Shown: in pieces, positions 41,075 to 47,738 of the stretch
Layout: every line of letters starts with the position of its first letter
How positions within the stretch are numbered: position 1 is the first letter of the stretch
From: JBKDZR01 sp047971485
Lineage (GTDB): Bacteria; Pseudomonadota; Alphaproteobacteria; Rhodobacterales; Rhodobacteraceae
Length of the DNA: 47,738 nucleotides
Assembly (NCBI GenBank): GCA_047971485.1
Contig: JBKDZR010000044.1
Span: 1-47,738 of the forward strand
Direction: 5' to 3'
Translations under genes and position numbers: made by a program
The notes under the pieces: generated by a model
What the model saw: only the letters and a program-made list of their open reading frames with translations
Database searches by the model: none
Told to the model about the DNA's origin: nothing

Positions 41075-41656
41075 ATGAGCAGTCGACTCAGCGCACTGAT
41101 GCTGATCCTTCTTCTGGCCGCCTGTGGCGGCGGAAAATCACCCCCGCGTGATCTGGACAATGCGTGCAGCATCGTCGCGCAACGCCCCAGCTATTTCCGG
41201 GCGATGCAAAAAGCGGAAAGCAAATGGGGGGTGCCGATCCCCGTGCAGATGGCCACCATCCATCAGGAAAGCAAGTTTGACAGCAATGCCCGCACCCCAC
41301 ACCAGTTTGCCCTGGGGGTGATCCCGATGGGGCGCCAGTCCTCAGCCTTCGGCTATGCCCAGGCGCTGGACGGCACCTGGGACGATTACCTCCGTTCAAC
41401 CGGCCGGCGCGGGGCGCGGCGGAACAATATCAACGACGCCACCGATTTCATGGGCTGGTACATGAACCAGACTACCCAGCGCAACGGCATCTCCAAATCC
41501 GACGCGCGCGGCCAGTATCTGGCCTATCACGAAGGCCATGCCGGCTATGCCCGAGGCAGCTACAAATCCAAGCCCTGGTTGTTGCGGGTTGCCAACAACG
41601 TCTCAGCACGGGCGGCCGTTTATGAACGCCAGTTGCTGGCCTGTCGCCTGATCTGA
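41075..41656 (+). CDS. Lipoprotein with lytic transglycosylase (SLT) domain
   Basis: A 193-residue outer-membrane lipoprotein: signal MSSRLSALMLILLLAAC with lipobox LAAC, lipid-modified Cys17. The lysozyme-like domain has Glu65 in MATIHQESKFDSNA as the presumed catalytic residue, then FGYAQALDGTWDDYLRSTGR, NDATDFMGWYMNQT and YLAYHEGHAGY. It likely cuts peptidoglycan glycan strands. ATG 41075 follows GAGGCCGAA. It converges on lolA with a 4-base gap. Confidence 0.88.
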   Translation: MSSRLSALMLILLLAACGGGKSPPRDLDNACSIVAQRPSYFRAMQKAESKWGVPIPVQMATIHQESKFDSNARTPHQFALGVIPMGRQSSAFGYAQALDGTWDDYLRSTGRRGARRNNINDATDFMGWYMNQTTQRNGISKSDARGQYLAYHEGHAGYARGSYKSKPWLLRVANNVSARAAVYERQLLACRLI

Positions 41657-41660
41657 ACCG

Positions 41661-42272
41661 TCATCTGGTCCGCGCAATCAGCCCGATGTCGAACAGGGTG
41701 TTTGGCAGATCGGTGCGGGCCTCGAACGGATCCAGGATCGTGCGGGTTTGTTCCCCCGATTGCGCCGTGATCACCCATTCCGCCAAGCGGATCGGATCCG
41801 TTTCGAAATACAGCCGGATCGTTCCGTATTCCGGATGGTCGCGATCCTGCGCCTCGACGATGGTCATGTTGCGATGGGTGCCGATTCCGGTGATCATCGA
41901 CGCCCGGGTCAGATCGACATTGCGGGCCAGGATCAGCGCCAGCGGCGTCCGGCTGAGGGGGAACTGCTGGGGTTGGCCGCTGGCCCGCCCGTCAAAGACC
42001 GCCAGCTGTCCACCGCCGGCGACCACCAACGCATCCTGATTGGGCGGGTCGTATTCGAACCGCGCGCGTCCCGGCCGCCGGATCGACACCAACCCGGCAG
42101 ACTGCGTGCCATCGGCATTGATCTGTGTAAAGCGGGCGGTGACACTGGCAATGCCATCGACATAGGCGGACAGCTCGGTCAGCGTGGCGCGCTGTTGCTG
42201 GGCCATCGCCGGCAAAACCGGTGTGGTGCCAAGGGCCGCACTGATGGCCAGAATGAAATCGCGTCTGTTCAT
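41661..42272 (-). CDS. lolA: Outer-membrane lipoprotein carrier LolA
   Basis: A 203-residue periplasmic chaperone that takes lipoproteins from LolCDE to the outer membrane. The signal peptide MNRRDFILAISAALGTTPVL has a twin-arginine-like RRDFI motif; cleavage is expected near AMA-QQQ. The core has SVTARFTQINADGT, LVSIRRPGRARFEYDPPNQD, LVVAGGGQLAVFD and IRLYFETDPIRLAEWVI, as in alphaproteobacterial LolA. It sits 85 bases downstream of ftsK on the same strand, the usual order in Rhodobacterales. ATG 42272 is chosen over a longer frame from 42395. Confidence 0.9.
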   Translation of the reverse strand: MNRRDFILAISAALGTTPVLPAMAQQQRATLTELSAYVDGIASVTARFTQINADGTQSAGLVSIRRPGRARFEYDPPNQDALVVAGGGQLAVFDGRASGQPQQFPLSRTPLALILARNVDLTRASMITGIGTHRNMTIVEAQDRDHPEYGTIRLYFETDPIRLAEWVITAQSGEQTRTILDPFEARTDLPNTLFDIGLIARTR

Positions 42273-42357
42273 GAGCACCACGTTACGCGCAGCCGCCCAA
42301 AGGTCCATGCCCCGCGCCCTGCCATAACGAAGATGTGCAGCCACGCGAGGCCCCACC

Positions 42358-45129
42358 CTATTGTTCCGGCACCAGGATTTCCCGCTTGCCCACATGGTTG
42401 GCGGGGGTCACCAGGCCGTTATCCTCCATCTGTTCGACCAGACGCGCCGCCTTGTTATAGCCGATCGCCAGTTTGCGCTGGATGTAGGAGGTGGAACATT
42501 TGCGGTCCTGGATGACCACCTGAACGGCCTGATCATACAGGGCATCTTCGCCGCTGGTGTTCCCGCCCAGGCCCAGGACCAGATCGATATCCTCGGCTTT
42601 TTCGTCATCGACCCCATCGGCCACCCCCCCGACATAATCAGGCGGACCATTGGCCTTGAGGCAGGTCACCACTTCCTCGACCTCTTCATCGGAGACAAAG
42701 GGACCATGGACACGGACGATCTTGGCGCCGCCGGCCATGTACAACATGTCGCCCTGGCCCAGAAGCTGCTCGGCGCCCTGTTCGCCCAGGATCGTGCGGC
42801 TATCGACCTTCGATGTCACCTGGAAGGAAATCCGGGTGGGGAAGTTCGCTTTGATCGTGCCGGTGATCACATCGACGGATGGCCGCTGGGTAGCCATGAT
42901 CAGGTGGATCCCCGAGGCCCGCGCCATCTGCGCCAGACGCTGGATGCAGGCCTCGATTTCCTTGCCGGCGACCATCATCAGATCGGCCATCTCATCGACG
43001 ATGACCACGATGTAAGGCAGGCTCTGGGGCTCGAACTGCTCGGTCTCGAAAATCGGATCGCCGGTTTCATCGTCAAAGCCGGTCTGCACCGTACGGCTGA
43101 ACATCTCGCCCTTGGCCAAGGTGGCCCGGACCTTGCCGTTGTAGCCCTCGATGTTGCGCACGCCCATCTTGGACATCTTGCGATAGCGGTCCTCCATCTC
43201 GGCGACCACCCATTTCAGTGCCACAACGGCCTTCTTGGGATCGGTGACCACCGGCGACAACAGATGCGGGATGCCATCATAGACCGACAGTTCCAGCATC
43301 TTCGGATCGATCATGATCAGTCGGCATTCATCCGGGGTCAGCTTGTAGAGAAGCGACAGGATCATCGTGTTGATCGCCACCGATTTCCCGGATCCGGTAG
43401 TCCCGGCGATCAGCAGGTGGGGCATCTTGGCCAGGTTGGCCACCACCGGCTCGCCACCGATATCCTTGCCCAGGGCCAAGGGCAGGCGCAGCTTGCTGTC
43501 ACCGAAATCGCGGGCAGACAGGATTTCACGCAGCAGCACCATCTCGCGCCGTTCATTGGGCAATTCGATCCCGATGACCGACCGCCCCGGCACCGTCGAG
43601 ACCCGCGCCGACAGAGCCGACATCGAACGCGCGATATCATCGGCCAGCCCGATCACCCGGCTGGCCTTCAGCCCCGGGGCCGGTTCCAGTTCGTACATGG
43701 TGACCACCGGACCCGGCCGGACCGAGACGATATCGCCCTTGACCCCATAGTCATCCAGCACGGTCTCCAGCATGCGGGCGTTTTCCTGCAACGCCTCATC
43801 GCTGAGATAGGTCTTCTCCACACCGGCCGGATCGCGCAGCAGGGTCAGCGGCGGCGGATCGTAGGCGCCTTCGTCCTCATCGCCGAACTGCAACGATGGC
43901 TGGGCCTCGGCCCGGGCCTGCCGCGACGGCTGGCTGCGGCGGATGTTGTGCTCCACCGCAGGTTTCTGGGCATCGAAGCGCGGGATCACCTCCGAAGCGA
44001 CGGGATCTGGTACGACACCGGTATCGTCATCCGCATCGTAAAGATCAGGGTCAAAGGACACGGCATCCCCCTCGGTGTCCACGGCGGCGCGCGCGGTCGG
44101 GGACATCATCGCCGGGGTGGCATCATCCTGAGGGTTGCTGAACACCGGCGGTTCGCGTCGGGCCCGGGCCTGATCACTGCGCATGGTCCGCAGGCGTGCC
44201 CGGATGGCATCGTTGATCCGTGCGCGCACCCGATCCTCGCCCGGGACCTCGGGTTCGACATCCTCGGCCATCTCGTCCCAATCGCTTTCCGCCACTGGTG
44301 CCTTGTCGCCCCGCCGCGCGAACAGCCCCAACGAGGGCACAGACCCAAGGGCAATGCGCGGCCGGCTTGCCGGTTCATCGTCGAACACCTCTTCATAACC
44401 CGCACCATCGTCCAGGGGATACTCGGCCGCGACAGCACCGCGCCGCGCGACACGGGCAGACAGGCGATGCCGGGCCCGCGCCGCCCCCCGGCCCATGCCG
44501 GCGGCCAGCTGATCATAGGCCTGCACCACGCCCAGCCCCATGAAGCGCCCGGCCGCGCGCAATTCGGCCCGGGTTGTCCCCAGGCTGAACAGGCCCATCG
44601 CAACCATACCCAGGGCCAGCCCCGCGGCCATCACCCGCAAACCGGTCACCGGATCGACGGGCAACAGGCCCAGCAAAACCCCCAGCGCCATGTCGCCGAA
44701 CAATCCGCCCAGCCCAAAGCTGTGCCCCCAATCCGGCCCCGGAGGGTGGCTGGCCGCGTAAACAGCCGCCAAAGCGACAAAGATCGGCAGAAAGATGGCG
44801 CGCCCAAAAATCCGCTCGCCGCCCTTGTGCAAGGTCAGGCGACCGCCCCACCCCAGGGCGGCAATGACCAGCGCCCAGGCCCCCCGGCCCATGATCACGT
44901 TCAGCGGCGCGGCGATATAGGCCCCGAAATAGCCCAGCCAGTTCTGCGGCGCCTCACTGGACGTGCCCAGGAAACTGGGGTCCGACGGTGTGTAAGAGGC
45001 CAGCGCCAGCGCCAGCAGCACACCGGCCGCGATCAAGGCCAGCCCGATCAGTTCCTGCGCCCGGCGTTCCAACGCAGCCTGGGTGGCCGCATCGAAAAGC
45101 GGATCGCGCTGTCTGGTCTGAAAGGCCAT
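42358..45129 (-). CDS. ftsK: DNA translocase FtsK
   Basis: A 923-residue septal DNA pump coordinating chromosome segregation with division. The N-terminal part (about 25-190) has four hydrophobic helices. A long acidic/Arg-rich linker runs about 190-430. The RecA-type motor (about 450-840) has Walker A AGTTGSGKSVAIN near 575-585, Walker B YIVVIVDEMADLMM and GIHLIMATQRPSVDVITG. The C-terminal gamma winged helix (about 855-923: STSYIQRKLAIGYNKAARLV) reads KOPS motifs. It begins 4 bases after the aminotransferase stop, so the two are coupled. A long open frame on the opposite strand is a composition artefact. Confidence 0.97.
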   Translation of the reverse strand: MAFQTRQRDPLFDAATQAALERRAQELIGLALIAAGVLLALALASYTPSDPSFLGTSSEAPQNWLGYFGAYIAAPLNVIMGRGAWALVIAALGWGGRLTLHKGGERIFGRAIFLPIFVALAAVYAASHPPGPDWGHSFGLGGLFGDMALGVLLGLLPVDPVTGLRVMAAGLALGMVAMGLFSLGTTRAELRAAGRFMGLGVVQAYDQLAAGMGRGAARARHRLSARVARRGAVAAEYPLDDGAGYEEVFDDEPASRPRIALGSVPSLGLFARRGDKAPVAESDWDEMAEDVEPEVPGEDRVRARINDAIRARLRTMRSDQARARREPPVFSNPQDDATPAMMSPTARAAVDTEGDAVSFDPDLYDADDDTGVVPDPVASEVIPRFDAQKPAVEHNIRRSQPSRQARAEAQPSLQFGDEDEGAYDPPPLTLLRDPAGVEKTYLSDEALQENARMLETVLDDYGVKGDIVSVRPGPVVTMYELEPAPGLKASRVIGLADDIARSMSALSARVSTVPGRSVIGIELPNERREMVLLREILSARDFGDSKLRLPLALGKDIGGEPVVANLAKMPHLLIAGTTGSGKSVAINTMILSLLYKLTPDECRLIMIDPKMLELSVYDGIPHLLSPVVTDPKKAVVALKWVVAEMEDRYRKMSKMGVRNIEGYNGKVRATLAKGEMFSRTVQTGFDDETGDPIFETEQFEPQSLPYIVVIVDEMADLMMVAGKEIEACIQRLAQMARASGIHLIMATQRPSVDVITGTIKANFPTRISFQVTSKVDSRTILGEQGAEQLLGQGDMLYMAGGAKIVRVHGPFVSDEEVEEVVTCLKANGPPDYVGGVADGVDDEKAEDIDLVLGLGGNTSGEDALYDQAVQVVIQDRKCSTSYIQRKLAIGYNKAARLVEQMEDNGLVTPANHVGKREILVPEQ

Positions 45130-45133
45130 CGCG

Positions 45134-46321
45134 TTACTCCTGTCCGTAAAGGCAATCGCGCAGCCGGCTCAGGCCGCGTTCCGTTTCGTCATGGGGGGCA
45201 ACCAGCGCCACCCGCAAATAGCCTGCGCCCGGGTTCAGCCCGTTCACCGCGCGGCCCAGATAGGCACCGGGCAGCACACGCACCCCGGTTTGTGTCCACA
45301 GCTTCAGCGCCGCCGCTTCGCTGTCCGGCACTGGCAGCCACAGGAAAAACCCGGCCACAGGCGACAGATAGCCCGGCACATCGCTGAACAGCCGGTCGGC
45401 CAGATCAAACTTGGCCGCATAGAGACGACGGTTTTCCTGCACATGGGCCTCATCCGCCCAAACCCGGGCCGAAACCGCCTGAATGGGCGGCGGCAGCGGC
45501 GCACCGGCATAGGCCCGCAAGCGGCGAATGCGGATCATGCTGTCCGGCCCCGCCGCAACAAAGCCCGAGCGCAGCCCCGGCAGATTCGAGCGTTTCGACA
45601 GGGAATGGAACACCACCACCCGTTCGGGATCGGCGCCCCGCCGTTGCACGGCTTCCAAGGCGCCGGGGGGCGGCGGACCGCGGTAGATCTCGGCGTAGCA
45701 TTCATCGGCGAAAATACGGAAATCATGCTTTTCGGCCAGATCCAGAAGGGTCAGCCAATAGTCCATGCCCGCCACAGCCCCCTGGGGGTTCGACGGCGAA
45801 CAGACATAGGCGATGGCGACACGGTCCAGCACATCGGCCGACAGACTGGCATAATCCGGCAGAAACCCGGTTTCCGCCGTTGCCGGGACATAGACGGGTT
45901 CTGCCCCCGCCGCCCGGGCCGCCACGGCATAGACCTGATAGAACGGGTTCGGGATCAGCACCACGGGCCGTTTGCCCGCCTTGTCCTCGGGACACAGGGC
46001 CAGGGCGGCGGCGAACAACCCCTCGCGCGTGCCGTTCAGGGCCATGATCCGAGTGGCGGGATCGACCGTCACCCCATAGCGCCGCCCCAGCCAGCCCGAA
46101 ATCGCCGTCAGCAGATCCGCCGTACCGTCATTGGCCGGATAGGACCCAAAGCCCGCCGCCTGCTCGGCAATCACCTGGGGCACCCATTCCGGGAAGGGGT
46201 GCTTCGGCTCGCCTATGGACATATGAAGAATATCGCCCCCCGCCGGGTGGGAGTCGAGAAGGCCGCGCAAACGCGGAAACGCGTAGGGCGGCAGGTCGGA
46301 AAAACGTTCCGGGTACTGCAT
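45134..46321 (-). CDS. Class I/II PLP aminotransferase (DapC-like)
   Basis: 395 residues, fold-type I. Motifs: SIGEPKHPFPEWV, YPANDGTADLLTAISGWLGR, NGTREGLFAAAL, CSPSNPQG (Asn178), FADECYAEIY (Asp206, Tyr209), the PLP lysine Lys243 in FHSLSKRSNLPGLRSGF, and the carboxylate Arg near the C-terminus (GYLRVALV). The pattern fits succinyl-diaminopimelate aminotransferases annotated next to ftsK in Rhodobacterales. Amino-acid specificity cannot be proven by reading. dapB elsewhere in the window is compatible with but does not establish a lysine-pathway role. Confidence 0.9.
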   Translation of the reverse strand: MQYPERFSDLPPYAFPRLRGLLDSHPAGGDILHMSIGEPKHPFPEWVPQVIAEQAAGFGSYPANDGTADLLTAISGWLGRRYGVTVDPATRIMALNGTREGLFAAALALCPEDKAGKRPVVLIPNPFYQVYAVAARAAGAEPVYVPATAETGFLPDYASLSADVLDRVAIAYVCSPSNPQGAVAGMDYWLTLLDLAEKHDFRIFADECYAEIYRGPPPPGALEAVQRRGADPERVVVFHSLSKRSNLPGLRSGFVAAGPDSMIRIRRLRAYAGAPLPPPIQAVSARVWADEAHVQENRRLYAAKFDLADRLFSDVPGYLSPVAGFFLWLPVPDSEAAALKLWTQTGVRVLPGAYLGRAVNGLNPGAGYLRVALVAPHDETERGLSRLRDCLYGQE

Positions 46322-46519
46322 TCTATCCGGTCTTGCCTATGTCGCCTCTGGCTTACGGGATCGTTTCGCCCCGTTTATCGACAGGATACAGGCAAGATCC
46401 CGCTCGGTCCAGCCCATGCTGTCACCTGCCCTTCCGTCCCCTTGCGGCCATCCGCCACGTGACGACACAATCCGGGACAAGGTGATGGACAACAGGGGCA
46501 CACCAGTCATATTTCCACT

Positions 46520-47738
46520 ATGGAACGCTATGATACGATCGTGATCGGTGCCAGCCTGAACGGTGCCAGCCTGGCCCTGGCCCTCACCGGGGCTGGTTTC
46601 TCCGTGGCACTGGTTGACCCGATGACCCCGGAAACCCAGGAAAACCCGCGTTTCGACGGGCGCAGCTACGCGCTGGCCCCCGCCTCGGTCAGGATGCTCG
46701 ATGTGCTTGGCCTGTGGCAGGGGCTGGCAGAAAACGCCCAACCGATGCTGAAGATCGAGGCCAGCGATGGCCGCCCCGGCGAAGGCACGGCCCCACAGGT
46801 TCTCAGCTTCGATCACGCCGAACTGGAGGAAGGCCCCCTCGGCCAGATGATCGAAGACCGCCACTTGCGCCAGGCACTGCAAGCCAGACTGAAGACCACC
46901 CCCGACCTCACCTATCTGCCTGGCCGCCGGGTTGTTGCCCAGCGAACGGATGGACCTGCGGCCGAGGCCGATCTGGATGATGGCACATGCCTGAAGGCCG
47001 CAGTCATCGTTGGCGCCGATGGCAAAACCGGTCCCACGGCGTCCCGCGCCGGCATCCGGCGCACCGTCACCTCCTACCGGCAATCAGCCCTGGTCTGCGC
47101 CATCCGACACGCCCTGCCCCATCACGGCACGGCACATCAATTGTTCATGCCAGCCGGCCCTTTGGCCATCCTGCCCCTGCAAGGCAACCGATCATCCATC
47201 GTCTGGTCCGAAACCACCCGCCAAGCCAAAGAGATCACGAAACTGGACGATGAGAGCTTCCTTCAGATCCTGCGCCCACGTTTCGGCGACTTTCTCGGTG
47301 AGATCACATTGGAAGGCGATCGCTACAGCTATCCGCTGACCCGCAGCCTGGCCACCAGCTTCACCGCGCCCCGGTTGGCCCTGGTCGGTGATGCCGCCCG
47401 CGCGGTACACCCCTTGGCCGGTCAGGGATTGAATGCCGGACTTCGCGACGTCGCCGCCCTGGCCGAAGTCCTGACCGAGGCCCGCCGTCGGGGCGAAGAT
47501 ATCGGACGCACCGATGTTCTGACCCGTTATGCCCGCTGGCGCCGCTTCGACAGCACCACATTGGCCATGGCCACAACAGGATTCAACATTCTGTTTTCCA
47601 ATGACAATCCGGCACTTCGCCTGGGCCGGGACCTGGGCATGGGGCTGGTCAACGCCTTGCCCGGCGTCAAACGCACCATCATGCGCGAAGCCGCCGGCCT
47701 GACCGGAGATCTGCCGCGTCTGATGGCCGGTCGCCCCA
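46520..47738 (+). CDS. ubiH: UbiH/COQ6-type FAD ubiquinone-biosynthesis hydroxylase (partial)
   Basis: Aromatic-ring hydroxylase of ubiquinone biosynthesis. At least 406 residues run to the window end without a stop, so nearly the whole ~400-residue family length is present. Seen: N-terminal Rossmann segment TIVIGASLNGASLALALTGA, DGRSYALAPASVRMLDVLGL, IEDRHLRQALQARL, the DG motif IVGADGKTGPTASRAGI, and the UbiH signature LVGDAARAVHPLAGQGLNAG near 290. The usual GxGxxG is G-A-S-L-N-G here, so its middle glycine is replaced by serine. Start ATG 46520; divergent from the aminotransferase, with a 198-base gap in between. Confidence 0.88.
   Translation, partial: MERYDTIVIGASLNGASLALALTGAGFSVALVDPMTPETQENPRFDGRSYALAPASVRMLDVLGLWQGLAENAQPMLKIEASDGRPGEGTAPQVLSFDHAELEEGPLGQMIEDRHLRQALQARLKTTPDLTYLPGRRVVAQRTDGPAAEADLDDGTCLKAAVIVGADGKTGPTASRAGIRRTVTSYRQSALVCAIRHALPHHGTAHQLFMPAGPLAILPLQGNRSSIVWSETTRQAKEITKLDDESFLQILRPRFGDFLGEITLEGDRYSYPLTRSLATSFTAPRLALVGDAARAVHPLAGQGLNAGLRDVAALAEVLTEARRRGEDIGRTDVLTRYARWRRFDSTTLAMATTGFNILFSNDNPALRLGRDLGMGLVNALPGVKRTIMREAAGLTGDLPRLMAGRP

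Noticed and set aside
42361..45387. A 1008-codon open frame on the plus strand opposite ftsK
   Set aside because: It is exactly antisense to a clear FtsK, is rich in His/Gln/Arg/Pro as expected for antisense GC-rich codons, and has no domain.
1..47738. tRNA genes, rRNA genes, CRISPR arrays, prophage or plasmid origin
   Set aside because: None seen when reading intergenic regions; a tRNAscan/Infernal run would be the decisive check.

Overview
The window is GC-rich alphaproteobacterial chromosome, most likely from the Rhodobacterales (Rhodobacter/Roseobacter relatives). The evidence is the dapB / rbfA-truB / DUF1643 / rpsO-pnp block, the aminotransferase-ftsK-lolA block, several TRAP transporters, a DUF1127 protein, HspQ, and a strongly GC-rich third codon position. 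I saw no rRNA, tRNA, CRISPR array or intact insertion sequence. The species is not determined.

Layout. 1-6.4 kb is housekeeping: a frameshifted YqfO/NIF3-like gene, dapB on the minus strand, then rbfA-truB, a DUF1643 gene, rpsO and pnp. About 6.7-34.3 kb is an accessory-looking catabolic region with four control points: (i) MFS transporter-iclR, divergent from a plus-strand operon prpD-caiB-enoyl-CoA hydratase-acyl-CoA dehydrogenase-HMG-CoA lyase; (ii) a minus-strand group of FAD 2-hydroxyacid dehydrogenase, FMN 2-hydroxyacid dehydrogenase, iclR and an orphan TRAP binding protein, divergent from acyl-CoA dehydrogenase-atuA-dctM-dctQ; (iii) a ketopantoate-reductase-like gene followed by a second prpD, divergent from a second caiB; (iv) a dctPQM TRAP operon ending in a fumarase-superfamily lyase, convergent with a lysR. 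34.6-47.7 kb returns to general functions: a GT29-like glycosyltransferase, aldehyde dehydrogenase, 1-Cys peroxiredoxin, DUF1127, an RluA-type pseudouridine synthase, a STAS/anti-sigma-kinase pair, hspQ, an AEC transporter, a lipoprotein lytic transglycosylase, lolA, ftsK, an aminotransferase and a ubiH-type hydroxylase that runs off the end.

How the catabolic genes may fit together (inference). Transporters import an organic acid. Class III CoA transferases activate it without ATP. Acyl-CoA dehydrogenases desaturate it, an enoyl-CoA hydratase adds water, and an HMG-CoA-lyase-type enzyme cleaves the product. No biotin carboxylase is present. This suggests a leucine/terpene-like lower pathway entered by acids that already carry the second carboxylate, for example 3-methylglutarate-like compounds. 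The paired D-type and L-type 2-hydroxyacid dehydrogenases suggest that a racemic 2-hydroxyacid is also used.

The most notable non-coding signals are a roughly 180-base interspersed repeat present three times (start of window, 2.9 kb, and inverted at 24.7 kb), and a shared CGAAT-N4-ATTCG palindrome in front of two catabolic operons.
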